Counted from the first letter of the stretch, positions 11,521 to 22,799 are shown. The stretch is DNA of 64,000 bases from Arcuatula senhousia (GCA_963971305.1 OZ020305.1:43907717-43971716); one strand, 5' to 3'. The notes: generated by a model not told the origin, from the sequence alone. Made by a program: numbers and translations.

Positions 11521-11750
11521 ACTGGAGAATAAAGGTAAAAACAAAATTACCAAATTGGGATGCTCAATCTTATATATCCAAGAACAAGAGACAAAACAAA
11601 AAAGACATACCAGACAAATTGAAGATTACAATGTTGCTAACTTGGTACAGGCATTTCAAAGGAAATGGTGGATTGAACCAGGTTTAATGGCGCCAAACCT
11701 TCCTCTTTCATTGCGATCTAATGGTCTGGTAACACAAAACACAACCTAGA
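11520..11750 (+). repeat. Insertion of ACTTGGTACAGG-type repeat into the DIRS RT
   Basis: AACTTGGTACAGGCATTTC, AAATGGTGGATTGAACCAGG, GGCGCCAAACC and TCATTGCGATCT match the elements at 6670-6770 (reversed) and 49095-49200. It interrupts the RT remnant, which stops recognisably at about 11752. Confidence 0.55.
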
Positions 11751-11751
11751 A

Positions 11752-12073
11752 GAATGACCTTCCTGATTGATCTGTTTGTCTCCATTTTGAAATGGGGGAC
11801 AACCAGATATCAGTTTAGAAAAGACAGGTCTATGATTGGTCTCATCTTTCCATTCCGCTTCGGGACAAGGAAGAAACGAGAATAGAATCCTGGAAAGCAA
11901 GGAAGACTTACTTCCTCTATGCCCCCTTTTTGAAAGAGTAGAAGAATTTCCTCTTTCAAAAGAAGATTTTTGTGCTGATCCCTGGTCACTGAAACATTTA
12001 TTGGAACAGAAGACAGATGGGGTACCTTCAGAAGCTGTAACTCTAGTCCCCCTGCAGTAGTGAGAAAATCCAT
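11752..12073 (-). pseudogene. DIRS-like reverse transcriptase, N-terminal part
   Basis: The minus strand reads EEILLLFQKGGIEEV, then FYSRFFLVPKRNGKMRPIID, LSFLN, then after an in-frame stop VVPHFKMETNRSIRKVI. The K-G-x-I-E-E-V, YSRxFLVPK, RPxIDLS and PHFKMETxxSI blocks are the usual start of DIRS/Pao-type RT domains. The RT would make DNA from the element's RNA. The catalytic aspartate region is absent because another repeat replaces the sequence at 11520-11750. Confidence 0.7.
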
Positions 12074-12902
12074 TTGTCTAAAGTGATCAACATCAATTGA
12101 TCGATGAAGTGGGACAACCTTCCACTACTGGCACTTGAGGGGAAGAGATGCTATGAACTCTATGTCTAGGGGCAGATATTCTGGCCAGGGGGAGACAATA
12201 CATCATTAGTTCGACTTGAAGCCTTTCTCCACCTTAAAATTCTTGTATTCTGTCTAAAACCACCCGAACGGCGCTCCTCGCCAAAAAAGGAACCTCTCTT
12301 ACGACCAGAAGAGGAAGGATTGGTAGAGACTTCCTCTGATCACCCGAGACATACACATAAACCTTGGCATTCATTCTGTGGCGCCTTATTAATTTCCTCT
12401 TGACGTTTAGGTAAGAAGACACCGAACAGCCTTTCATTACCAAGGGGAGAAAACAGTAAAGACTCCTTTCCAGGCTCTGACAATTAGGTCTTGCCCAGCA
12501 TCTCTTGTCGTTTGGATAACGTAAACTTAGCTAACGTGCCATGAATAAACCTCTTGGCAAGACCTAAATTCTTGTCCTCTTGAAGCAAAAAAAAATAATT
12601 TATCAAAATCCTCCGTTTTATCTTTCAGCAAGACCTACCTGCCGTACCTAGGGCATCACTAGATGATCTAAAGTTGGCTCCTGATTATGACCACATAGAC
12701 TGGTTCAAGATGAGTCCCTCAGTAAACTTTGTACCCGTTACTGAACCATACGACTGATCACAGCTTCAGTTTCCTACTTCATTAAAAATATCGCTACCAA
12801 AAAAAGCAAGATTTCAATATCAATAGTATCTATAAAAATTTAATTTACTTATCAATTCCACGCGAGGGCCAATATATAGCAGACATTCTACAAATAAAAA
12901 TG

Positions 12903-13111
12903 ACAACAAACTTCCAGACAGTAAATTTTGCTACGCCTGACGCGCGTTTCGTCTATTCAGGACTCATCAGAGGCGCTCTACCAAAACTATTGAAAATGCC
13001 AAAACACTATATGATTATGAAGAGCATAGAACAATAAAACCAAAAATACCAAACTTGGGAACCAATTATTACTAAGATGATCAACCTATGTTTGGGGTAG
13101 GAAGAACCTTG
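12903..13111 (-). repeat. 5'-truncated retrozyme-type copy
   Basis: The minus strand matches the ~357-bp units at 25891-27008 from AAGGTTCTTCCTACCCC to AGCAAAATTTACTGTCTGG. The part before AAGGTTC is missing. The 3' end coincides with that of the other copies. Confidence 0.8.
12933..12976 (-). ncRNA. Hammerhead ribozyme (type I)
   Basis: Minus strand: stem I strand GCGCCT, core CTGATGA, stem II GTC/GAC with loop CTGAATA, core GAA, stem III A-C / G-T around GCGC, cleavage triplet GTC, then the other stem I strand AGGCGT. All invariant core bases are present and stem I pairs over six positions (one G-U). Confidence 0.8.
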
Positions 13112-13726
13112 GGGTTTAGAGAATAAGGAATGATTATTTATATGAACAATTATATGGATGGTCGTTAGCTAAGCTAACAAGGTGCTAGATGGATGTCATT
13201 TCGTTAAAACGAACTAAATATAATTTAATTCTGCTTTGCAATTGTTCCATGTTCCATTGCCGAATTCTCGTAACGCACTTTAAGTCAGACCTGTAACATG
13301 AGACTTCACTGGCGCTACTTTTATTTGATTTTCACATGCTTCTCGCCTCGACGTCAGACAGAAGACCGGAAGCCAATTTATCCTTTAACAATTTCCCAAT
13401 GATATAAGACTGGAACTTTTAAAAATGATTTATGACAAACCGGAAGAAGCTCATATGCTTAAACTAAAAAGAATCATTCATAATAGAACAATATATACTT
13501 ATCTGGTATCAAGATCGAAGTTTGATTTGTACCCCTTCGGGAAATCATTAACCAAGCCTGAAAAAGCCATAAACTCTGAGGGACCCTGAGTAGGGCGAGT
13601 AAGAGAGGCAAGAGAAGTGCCAGAAACTTCATGCCTCAGAGTAAAAACTCTAGACCTCAACTGATGCATGTCAGACAAAGATGGAAACGGATCTACATTC
13701 TCTCCCTTTTCTGACTCACTACAAGA

Positions 13727-14212
13727 TTAAACAAAAGATGACATGGAAGAATGAGGCCCTGAATGACATGGAGAAGCACAGGGAGAAGTTGGTTCCATGA
13801 GATCATCTTCAAAAATGTTACATTCCTGACTCCTAGGAGCTAAAGAAAATAGATCTTCATCTATCTCCCCGCTCCCATGAGTACAAGAAGAACCAACTTG
13901 AACCTCTGTCAGCCTCCCTTTACTCGACATAGTACGGTCCTCAACTTACTGAAGTCTATCCTTGACCATCTTCATCTCACACCTCATGGTAGCTTGAAAG
14001 GTGGACACAGTGGTGGTTAGCTGTTTAATCGAATCAGCTAAAGAGCTGTCCAAAGGAATAGATTGACTAGGAGGATGCCTCAAATTAGGCTTAAATGGAG
14101 GCATGGAGTAAGGGTCATGATAAGGATAGAGTGATGGCCACCTAGATCTGGCAAAGGAAGAAATTCTTATAGTCCAGTACAAGATGATAGAGCAGTAGTT
14201 TCGTCTAGTCAA
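13727..14212 (-). pseudogene. DIRS-like ORF1 (gag-like) remnant
   Basis: Two minus-strand frames of 88 and 67 codons (14212-13946, 13930-13727) lie just inside the right inverted repeat, where ORF1 of a DIRS element should be. The first is rich in Pro and Ser (PPFKPNLRHPPSQSIPLDSS) and ends with a short helical stretch. The second is acidic (SRS..FEDDLMEPTSP). No zinc knuckle is seen. The assignment rests on position and composition rather than on a recognised domain. Confidence 0.4.
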
Positions 14213-14600
14213 CCCAATGCAAAAGTAGTGCAGGGTTTAAAACTCAGGTGAGTGGGCAATTTTGGAAGGGAGACTGGCTTGAAACAGGAGTAAGACCTAT
14301 GTGAGACTCCTAATTAGCAAAAGCCCCTAAACTAATACTAGGAGGATTATCTGGATCCCAAACCAAATCTCAAATTGAAGTGGACGGGAGGTCACACCAC
14401 AACTCGCCATTGAGACCTTTTTCTAATCTCTAATACTTGACTGTCCATGATAATAATTATTAATTAATTATATTACCTATAGTAAAGTTACATTGTAATA
14501 CACTTAATATAACAACAAATTATTAAAGGATATATGCAAAATCTGTCTAGTTTCGAAAATATTTTTCTCAACGTGGTTCACGTGCTGAATATAACGGAAA

Positions 14601-14757
14601 CCGAAAAAAAAAGATGAAGTTGCGAGCTCGAGGTATGTCGGGGTACTTCCGGTCAGCTAAAGGTCATCAGGGTTTTTTGTCTTGTTTCCTGTTCAATGAA
14701 GCTGCTAGTATATGTTACATAAAATTGTAATGGTAAGGTATTTATTACTATAAAAGC
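14601..14757. repeat. Inverted terminal repeat of DIRS-like element, right
   Basis: Reverse complement of the left repeat (9921-10050). Its outer 28 bp are also complementary to 10165-10210. Confidence 0.75.
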
Positions 14758-14934
14758 AATTAGTCAATTAATTTAAATGGACCTATCGAAAACCTATTAG
14801 ACAATTTAAATAGGTAATGGCAATTTTAGGACTATTACGGTATTTGACAATTAACTGTAAAAAACTACACGATTTTATTAAGTTTTCGGACACGTACATT
14901 TGTTGTATTTTAAATGGTTCTTGTTTAAAACTTG

Positions 14935-16022
14935 GGTATCCGTCCTCTGTCGTCCGTCGTTCAACTTTTCAAAAATCTTCTTTCTAAAACCGTTAAGTCA
15001 AATGTAATGAAACTTGGAAGGGTTGTTCTGTAGTATGTCCTCTACGAAACTATCGTTCGAAATTTTGATTCGACAAAAAACATGGCCGCCATGGCTAAAA
15101 ATAGAACATAGGGGTAAATGCAGTTTTTTGCAAATTACTCAAAAACCATAACAGATATCAAAATTCTGACAGAAAGTAAAAGTCATCAGCACCTCAAGAT
15201 CTACCTGCCAAGAAATTTTCAAGAAGATCCAACAACAGTTGTAGGAGTTATTGCCCTTTTTCTGGATTTTTTTTTTCAAAAATTTTACTTATTTAGCCCT
15301 ATATCTGGAAAACTATACAAGATATTTCAAAAATTTAAATTGCATATGACTGAGCACATCAAGATCTACAAAAGTTGTAACAAGAGTCAAAGTTGTAGGA
15401 TCGTTCCTTTAGGAGTTATACCCCTTGGATCGTAAAAATTGACCATTTTCACAGCTTTTTGCTTAACTTTTCAAAATCTTCTTCTCTGAAACCGCTTGGC
15501 CAAATGAAATGAAACTTAGTAGGGTTGTTTTGTAGTATGTGGTCTACAAAATTGTCGTTCGATATTTTGATTCAACAAAAAACATGGCCGCCATGGCTAA
15601 AAATAGATCATAAGGGTAAATTGCACTTTTTTGCAAATTGCTCAAAAATGGTAACAGATATTAAAATTCTGTTTGGGTAATAATGATCTACCTGCTCTGA
15701 AGTTTTGAAGAAGATCTGACCATGGTTGTAGGAGTTATTGCCCTATTTCTTGTTTTTTTTTTCAAATTTTGCTCTTTTTAGACTAATATCTTGAAAACTA
15801 TAGAATATATTTGAAAAATTTAAATTGCATATGGTTAAGCACATAAAGATCTAAAAATTATGTATTGGGGTCAAAGTTGTAAGACCTTTGTTGATAGGAG
15901 TTGTTTCCCTTTGAATATTAAAACTGATAATTCCACAGAGTAGCAGTCCTTTGTTAGAATATCCAGCTTATAAGTATCATCGAATACAAGGTGAGCGATT
16001 CAGGCTCCTGGGAGCCTCTAGT
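14935..16022 (+). repeat. Tandem-core element with hairpin right end
   Basis: Begins in a GTCCTCTGTCGTCCGTCG stretch. It carries about two ~480-bp units (ACATGGCCGCCATGGCTAAAAA at 15080 and 15580; GCAAATT-CTCAAAAA at 15130 and 15640) and ends with AAGGTGAGCGATTCAGG and the AGGCTCCTGGGAGCCT hairpin followed by CTAGTTT. Same family as 1-1792. The frame at 15118-15435 is a by-product. Confidence 0.8.
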
Positions 16023-16479
16023 TTATAATTACTTATCATATACTCGTAGAAAAATACATATTTTTTTACTCCATGATCTTATTTATAAACAGGGTTTTTT
16101 CCGAGGCTTTGAAATGATTAAGGTTAACACTTAAACTTTTTTTCATATTATTTCTAAGATTATGTTTAAATTATTAGATGCATTTAATCTAATTTAAACA
16201 TATTAATTGTCGTGAAATTACAACACTGAATCACAACTTACAATATCCTTTCGAAATAATACAATATACATATTTGCAATATTTGCATACGTCAGCTATT
16301 AATTAATTACAAAGATAAATATGCATGCAGAAAAAAGAGGAGCAAGTCGGGTACAATGAATTATAAAACTAAAACTAAATTGAAAAAAAGATAAAGGAGA
16401 AAAGTGGGTTATGTGATCAAACTAAGTAAATCATTTCGTTTGTTTAATATACTGTTGCACTTCTGTAAATAAAATTTGA
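16023..16479. other. No recognised feature
   Basis: Very AT-rich spacer without coding signal or family match. Confidence 0.4.
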
Positions 16480-16965
16480 CTTCTTCGTTGAATATATCGC
16501 TACCATAAAAGCAAAATTTCAATATCAATAGTATCTATAAAATTTAATATCAACTCTACGCGAGGGTATATTACATGCGGTGTTATATTTATAAAAAAAA
16601 CAAATAATATGGATGGTCGTTGGCTAAGCTAACAAGGTGCTAGATTGATGTCATTTCGTTAAAATGAACTAAATATATTCTAATTCTGCTTTATAATTGT
16701 TCCATGTTCCATTGCCGAATTCTTGTAACGTAGGTACTTTAAGTCAGACCTGTAACATGAGACTTTACTGGCGCTATTTTTATATTTGATTTACACATGC
16801 TTCTCGCCTCGACGTCAGAAGACCGGAAGCCAATTTATCCTTTAGCAATTTTCCAATGATATAAGACTGGAACTTTCACAAATGATTAATGACAAACTGG
16901 AAGAAGCTCATATGCTTAAACTAAAAAGAACAATATGTACTTATGTTGTATAAAGATCGAAGTTT
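16480..16965 (+). repeat. Dispersed repeat, copy 2
   Basis: Matches 12780-13545 from ATATCGCTACC to CATATGCTTAAACTAAAAAGA, without the nested hammerhead copy. It therefore shows the pre-insertion state of that site. Confidence 0.7.
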
Positions 16966-17089
16966 GAAGGTACGAGTTGCTTGCCATTTTTGGCCAAATA
17001 AATCCAGTTGAATTTTATGACAATAAATGAAAATGATATCAAAATTACTCGAATGGGTTGATCAATCTTAATCATGTTAATGTCAGATA

Positions 17090-17235
17090 AAAAAAAATGA
17101 CAAATCGAAAAGACATACCTGAAAAAGAAATTGAAAAATTGAAAAGTTCCAAAACTGGTCTTAATTTGGTAAAGACATATACATATGAAATGGTGGGTTA
17201 AACCAGTTATTATGTAAATATTATAGCTTTTATTT
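17090..17235 (+). repeat. Diverged ACTTGGTACAGG-type repeat
   Basis: AAAAGACATACCTGA and GAAATGGTGGGTTAAACCAG match the family at 11520-11750. The 135-codon minus frame that crosses it shows no domain and is not called. Confidence 0.4.
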
Positions 17236-17479
17236 TGTGATCGCATAGGTCCGGTAGTAATATACAACCCAACACGATAGGGATAGTGAAGTGACAACCT
17301 CAATGAAATAGATAGCTTAAACTTCGAAGGCTGCTGGCTCTTTATCAAATATTCGTTTATAAGTGTAGGTTGTATCGTGTGTACTTATTCCACATCTAAT
17401 TATTTAATTACTTTTTATTTTTTTTAAAAATTTCTGTCGATATCAGCAAATGGTGGATTTTTTTTTTCAAACTTTTCAA

Positions 17480-17800
17480 CCCCCGTGCGGGGTCGGGTGT
17501 GAAAAGAATAGCCCCGCAGCCATCCGTAAAGCTTGTCGTATGAGGCGACTAAACGGATCGACACGTTTGCCGTGTGTTGCGACCTGTGTCGGGGGAGGAC
17601 GGGATCCTGGTCCACGTATGTAGGCTTTGGCCCTTACTTCTCCTAGACAGGCGGTCAGATTCGGCTCGGTCTGATCAATCGGCTGGTCACGCCAAGCCCT
17701 GTAGAGCACTACCATGTTTCTTTTCAAAATCTTGATCTTGTTTCTATGATTTGAAACTATCAATGTCATTTTTGTTTGCTCCTACAGAAGGCGGTGGCTC
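17480..17800 (+). promoter_or_regulatory. LINE 5' leader (likely internal promoter region)
   Basis: LINEs of this kind carry their promoter downstream of the transcription start; that is family knowledge. What is visible is a GC-rich head with a hairpin (CCCCGTGCGGGG) and the phrase AGCTTGTCGTATGAGGCGACT, which also opens the SINE-like elements at 41441 and 61114. No TATA box upstream. Confidence 0.5.
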
Positions 17801-19585
17801 ATGGGTCAATCGTGTAGATGCTATTCTGGAGGGTTGTATCGCCAGGTAACCCCTGGCACGATGCTTGTCTCCCAGAAAGAATACTCTGTGCGAGTATGCT
17901 GTCCTTGTATCCTCTTGGTGCCTTCAGCTGGAGATCCGTTGAATCTAGGCATCGCCCATGTTGGCGCTCCATGGCGGGCGGGGAGCAAGGCAGTGAAGTC
18001 TTCAAAAAACAACATGAAATCTCAAAAAACATCGTTTGTAACTGGTTCTAGTAGTTCTAATAGTAAAAATAAACGAGGAAATGATGATTCGAGTGACAAT
18101 GAAGATCAAAGTTCTAAACGGCAAAATACTCAAAATGATTCCAACTGGCCAAAATTTATTATTCTTTCTAGCTCCATTCCCGACCGTCCTTTAACCAAAG
18201 TTTCACCTTTTGCCATCGCTAAAACGATTCAAGGAGTTACCGGACCGGATGTACCAAAAGTCACCAAGCTCCGCTCCGGCAATCTCCTTATCGAGTGCAG
18301 CAAACAACAACAATCTCGCAACGTGTTATCAATCAAAGCAGTCTTAGATATCCCCATTTCGGCCCAACCGCATAAGTCATTAAACAGCTCTCAGGGCATC
18401 ATTCGAGACAGTGACCGTGCCCTCGCGGAATTGTCGGAACAAGACATATGTTCCGAGCTCACTTCCCAGGGCGTAACACATGTCAAACGTTTTACCAAAA
18501 AAGTCGACGACAGAATCTTGAAATTAAACACATACCTCATTACTTTCAACTCTTCAGTAGTTCCTAAACATTTGAATCTTGGTCTATATCGCGTGGCCGT
18601 TAGCGTTTTCATTCCGAATCCTGTCCGTTGCTTCAAATGCCAACGTTTTGGCCATGGTAAATCTACCTGCAAGGGCAAGGAGCGATGCGTTAGATGTAGT
18701 GAAGAAGGTCACTCTGACTTCAATTGTCAAAATTCTTCAAAGTGTGTTAACTGCGATGGCGACCACTTTTCTTCTTCAAATAAATGTCCCACCTTTCTTC
18801 GTGAAAAAGAAATTCAAAAAATAAAGACCGAGAAAAACATTACGTACCAGGAAGCCCGTCGAGAGGTCACTGCCTCGAATGCTGCAACACCATCCAGATC
18901 GTACGCTGAGGCTGCTAAAAGTTCTTTCACCTATGGGTGGCAAACCATGTATACCTGGCCCGAGGGTGAAAGTAAGCCCCGTACATGCAACACCAATGGG
19001 TGGATGTTTGGAGCAGACTGCTTTGTTGATGACATACCGAAAAGCTGTATTAAATATGCGAAAAAGCCCTGGAAAGAACTTGACAAGTCACACCCCCCTC
19101 CACGAAAGTCAACCATTGGTCCAGACAATGACTCACTAGTTGATGAAAGTCTATTTATCACACCTCGCGAATCAACTTGGAAAGGGTTTGGGGTTCCAAC
19201 CAGAGCCTCTCGTCCTCGTTCGTCATCACCTGCTCTTCCTACACAACAATCTACACCATCTGCTGCTTCTTCCAAACAGAAGCAACAATCATCGAAATCG
19301 TCGTCTGCTGCTCAACCTTCCAGTAGACAGCAGCGACCTACACATTCAGGAAGACGTCAGAACTCGTCGCAGCAGACGTCTCCTCTTAAGTCACGTCGAT
19401 CCAAGGCCGAACGGGATGCAATATACATGCATAACCGGTTCGGCTCTCTTGTCGATGAAATGGACAAGGAGTCTGATATGGATCTTTCGGAAACACCGAT
19501 CGACCGATCCCAGAGCCACTCTCCACAAAGGAGTCATAGGCGATCTCTCGGTAGACTTTCCGATCCTTCGCAGACTCCAAAATGA
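17801..19585 (+). CDS. LINE ORF1, nucleic-acid-binding gag-like protein
   Basis: 594 codons if read from 17801. A start at 18014 (523 aa) is more likely, because the upstream part has Cys- and Gly-rich, leader-like content while a charged Ser/Lys/Asp-rich N-terminus follows 18014. From about residue 277 there are three CCHC knuckles: C-x2-C-x4-H-x4-C twice, then C-x2-C-x3-H-x6-C. A Ser/Gln/Pro/Arg-rich basic tail follows. The middle (residues ~120-270) resembles the RRM-like part of such proteins. It should coat element RNA and guide it to the nucleus. The stop TGA overlaps the ORF2 ATG (ATGA). The frame is intact. Confidence 0.85.
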   Translation: MGQSCRCYSGGLYRQVTPGTMLVSQKEYSVRVCCPCILLVPSAGDPLNLGIAHVGAPWRAGSKAVKSSKNNMKSQKTSFVTGSSSSNSKNKRGNDDSSDNEDQSSKRQNTQNDSNWPKFIILSSSIPDRPLTKVSPFAIAKTIQGVTGPDVPKVTKLRSGNLLIECSKQQQSRNVLSIKAVLDIPISAQPHKSLNSSQGIIRDSDRALAELSEQDICSELTSQGVTHVKRFTKKVDDRILKLNTYLITFNSSVVPKHLNLGLYRVAVSVFIPNPVRCFKCQRFGHGKSTCKGKERCVRCSEEGHSDFNCQNSSKCVNCDGDHFSSSNKCPTFLREKEIQKIKTEKNITYQEARREVTASNAATPSRSYAEAAKSSFTYGWQTMYTWPEGESKPRTCNTNGWMFGADCFVDDIPKSCIKYAKKPWKELDKSHPPPRKSTIGPDNDSLVDESLFITPRESTWKGFGVPTRASRPRSSSPALPTQQSTPSAASSKQKQQSSKSSSAAQPSSRQQRPTHSGRRQNSSQQTSPLKSRRSKAERDAIYMHNRFGSLVDEMDKESDMDLSETPIDRSQSHSPQRSHRRSLGRLSDPSQTPK

Positions 19586-20853
19586 GTACCATCATTCAAT
19601 GGAACTGTCGAGGTCTTAAGGCCAATTTTCTTGAATTACAACTTTTAGTACAATCTTTAGATCCAACTGTTTTTTGTCTTCAGGAAACACACCTCAAGGA
19701 AACTGACACCATTTCCTTGAAAGGTTTTTCTATGTACAGTACGTTTTCTAATACTGAGCGAGCTGCAGGCGGATCCTCCATTTTAGTTAAGGACAGAGTT
19801 CTTCATAGTTCGATTCCTTTAACTACAGATCTGCAGGCAGTTGCCGTTCGGATTTCATTACATCAAACAGTCACATTATGCTCAGTTTACGTACCACCCA
19901 ATAATAATTTAACATTAGTACAACTTAAGCAATTAACGGACCAGCTTCCTGCTCCATATATGGTATTGGGAGACTTTAATGCTCACAATCCATTGTGGGG
20001 TAGCGTTAACATTAATGATAAGGGTAAAAAGATTGAAGACTTTTTGTCAAAAGAATCTCTTTGTATCTTCAATGACGGCTCCTCTACTTTTTTACACTCT
20101 GGTAATGGAACATATTCATCGATTGATCTTTCCATTTGTGATCCTTCTCTTTTAACAGACTTCTCATGGCAAGTCCATGATGATCTCTGCGGAAGTGATC
20201 ACTTTCCTATCATTTTAAAAGATCTTTTTGGTGAACCTGAGCAAAGAATTCCTCGTTATAAATTAGAAAAAGCCGATTGGCAAAAATTTTCAATTCTCTG
20301 TTCAGAAAAATTAAGACCAGAACTTTTTACTGAAATTAAAGAACCAATTTCTGTATTCAATGAAACCCTTATCTCTATAGCTGATGAAACAATCCCTAAG
20401 ACCTCGGCATTTCCAAAAAAACTTAATAAACCCTGGTTTACCGACGAGTGTGGCAAGGCTATCGGCGATAGAAACAAAGCTCAAAATCATTTTAAAAACC
20501 ATCAAACTAAAGAAAATTTAAGTAATTTTAGAATATTTCGGGCAAAGGCAAGACGAACATGCAAACAAACAAGAAGATCATCCTGGAAACAATTCGTATC
20601 TGGTTTAACCTCTCGAACTCCCATGAATAAAATTTGGAACTTCATTCAGAAAATGAAAGGTAAAAACTCAAAATCATCTGTTAAGCATCTTAATGTTGGC
20701 AATTCCACTTTAACATCTGAAAAAGATATTGCCAACAAATTAGCTGAGACCTTTGCAAAACATTCATCTTCATCAAATTACAAGCCTGATTTTCTGACAA
20801 CTCCGAAAGCTACAACTCTCCTTTTTCTTTGGATGAACTCAAAACTTCTTTAA
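19582..20853 (+). pseudogene. LINE ORF2 segment 1: AP endonuclease
   Basis: Opens at the ATGA overlap with ORF1. Endonuclease/exonuclease/phosphatase motifs are present in order: WNCRG (residues 7-11), QETHL with catalytic Glu35, LGDFNAHNPLWG near 132, and SDHFPI near 209. This domain nicks target DNA to prime reverse transcription. The linker toward the RT continues to about 20820, where a one-base loss in the CTC-CTTTTTC run moves the frame. The last ~11 residues of this frame are therefore not native. Everything before the shift looks functional. Confidence 0.88.
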
Positions 20854-22799
20854 GTAAAGCACACGATACGGCCTGTGGCCCTGACAATATCCACTATCAG
20901 CTTCTAAAACATCTTCCTGATATATCGATGAATACTCTTTTAAATTTAATGAACGATGTTTGGATAAATGGTAAATTGCCCGAAATATGGAAGCTTGCCA
21001 CTGTTGTTCCTATCCCTAAACCAGGGAAGGATCATACAGATGCTTCAAACTATCGTCCGATAGCATTGACAAGCTGCGTCTGCAAGACTCTTGAACGTAT
21101 GATCAATGATCGGCTTGTTTGGTTCCTGGAGTCCAATGGACTCATTTCGAATATCCAGTGTGGTTTTCGCCAAGGCAGGAGCACACAAGATCATTTGGTC
21201 CGTTTCGAGTCATTTCTTCGGAACGCTTTCGCGAAGAACGAACATGTGGTGTCTATCTTTTTCGATCTCGAAAAAGCTTATGACACCACATGGAAGTATG
21301 GCATTTTAAAAGATATTTCTGATATGGGGTTGAAAGGAAGGTTGCCGAATTTTTTGGCTGACTTCCTGTCTGATAGACATTTTAATGTTAAAGTAAATAG
21401 AACAATGTCTGAAGAGTTTAATCAGGAAATGGGCGTTCCTCAGGGAAGCATCCTTTCTGTCACTCTCTTTAGTATCAAAATAAATAGTATTGCCAAAGTG
21501 TTGAAAGATAATATTGAAGGTTCCCTATATGTTGATGATTTTTTAATATGCTACAGTGCCAAAAACATGAACACTATTGAAAGGCAATTGCAACTGTGCC
21601 TTAATCGAATTGAAAAATGGGCCTCTGTAAACGGTTTTAAGTTTTCAGAGAGTAAAACCGTGGCTATGCATTTTTGTAAAAAGAGAAAACTCCATCCTGA
21701 CCCAGATCTTTATTTGTATAACAAAAAAATTAAAATGGTTGAAGAAGCGAAATTCCTTGGCGTTCTTTTTGATAAAAAACTGTCCTTTCTACCCCATATC
21801 AAAATGCTAAATTCAAGATGCCTCAAGGCTCTTGATATTTTAAAAGTTGTCTCCAGTACTGACTGGGGAGCTGATAAATCTGTTCTTTTAAATTTATACA
21901 GGTCCCTTGTAAGATCGAAATTGGATTATGGTTCTATTGTATATGGATCAGCTAAAAAGTCTTATTTGCAAATTTTAGATGCTGTTCATCATCAGGGATT
22001 GCGACTTTGCCTCGGTGCATACAGGACATCTCCTATTGAGAGCCTGTATGCGGAGGCAAATGAACCATCCCTGAAACATCGTAGAATAAAACTCGGTCTC
22101 CAATATGCTACGAAGCTGAAAGCTTTCCCAGGTAACCCTGCCTACGACTGTGTTTTTAACCCACCTCTAAAAACTGTTTATGAAAAACACGAAAACAAAA
22201 CTCCTCCATTTGGCATTCGTATTGCACCACATTTAGCTAATCTTAATATTGATTTGGAAACGATAAAACCTGTTACATCTTTAAAAGTTCCACCCTGGGA
22301 ACTTCTAAAACCTGAATTTAATTTTGATCTTCGAAAACATAAAAAGACTGAAACAAATCATTTGCTCATTCAACAGGACTATTGTGAAATTAAATCTAAA
22401 TACCCTGATTTTCTGACTGTTTATACAGATGGTTCTAAAGATGGTGATAGCGTTGCGTCTGCTGCTATCTTGGGTAATAGCACTTCCACCCAACGCCTCC
22501 CATCTTCTGCTTCCATTTTTACAGCTGAAGCAAGAGCCATCATTTTAGCCCTTCGTTTAATTGATGCTTCAGAGCACGCACAATTCTTTATCTGTTCTGA
22601 TTCTCTCGCTTGTCTTTTGGCAATTGAGAACTGCAAACTAAAACATCCATTAATTAGTAAAATTGTTTACATGATTCACCAATTGATGAGAGGTGGTGCA
22701 GAATTGATTTTCCTATGGGTACCCAGTCATACTGGTATTCGTGGGAATTCAGTCGTGGACAGGGTTGCGAAGGAAGCCCCTTCGCAAACCAATTTCTAA
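20829..22799 (+). pseudogene. LINE ORF2 segment 2: reverse transcriptase and RNase H
   Basis: Continues ORF2 in the next frame; the first ATG here is internal, not a true start. RT blocks: YRPIALTSCVCKTLERMI, QCGFRQGRSTQDHL, FFDLEKAYDTTW, GVPQGSILSVTLF, and the catalytic YVDD at 21528-21539. After a ~250-residue thumb/connection region comes RNase H with YTDGSKDG (near 22420), FTAEARAI, SDSLACL and VPSHTGIRGN. The D-E-D-D residues appear conserved. A one-base gain in the CCCC run at 22777-22780 ends the frame early and cuts off the C-terminal finger. Confidence 0.9.

Larger units (their letters stand above)
12780..13545. repeat. Dispersed repeat, copy 1, with nested retrozyme fragment
   Basis: Left part (ATATCGCTACC, AATATCAATAGTATCTATAAA, ACGCGAGGG) and right part (GGATGGTCGTT, AAGCTAACAAGGTGCTAGAT, CTCGCCTCGACGTCAGA, GGAAGAAGCTCATATGC) match 16480-16965 in order. 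The match is split at about 12903-13111 by a minus-strand retrozyme-type copy. This places three layers here: DIRS, then this repeat, then the hammerhead element. Confidence 0.7.
9921..14757 (-). mobile_element. Degenerate DIRS-like tyrosine-recombinase retrotransposon
   Basis: The left end (9921-10050) and the right end (14601-14739) are inverted copies. Both contain ACTAGCAGCTTCATTGAAC, GATGACCTTTAGCTGACCGG and AACTTCATCTTTTT when read toward the interior from the left. Inverted rather than direct ends, plus minus-strand remnants of gag-like, RT and tyrosine-recombinase proteins, fit the DIRS order. A segment at 10165-10210 (ATAGTAATAAATAC, CCTTACCATCACAA) is complementary to the outer edge of the right repeat (14730-14757). 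Such an internal complementary region beside the 3' repeat is a DIRS feature. Every coding part is broken, and later insertions lie at 11520-11750 and 12780-13545. I saw no methyltransferase part. Confidence 0.75.

Noticed and set aside
16941..17348. 135-codon minus-strand frame
   Set aside because: Runs across the ends of two repeats and shows only AT-driven hydrophobic residues.
17801..18013. N-terminal 71 residues of ORF1 from the first ATG
   Set aside because: Probably leader sequence: Cys/Gly-rich and unlike the rest of the protein, with a better start at 18014. Kept in the coordinates because the frame is open.
18391..20505. Minus-strand and alternative frames across the LINE
   Set aside because: Shadows of ORF1 and ORF2; the plus frames carry clear domains.
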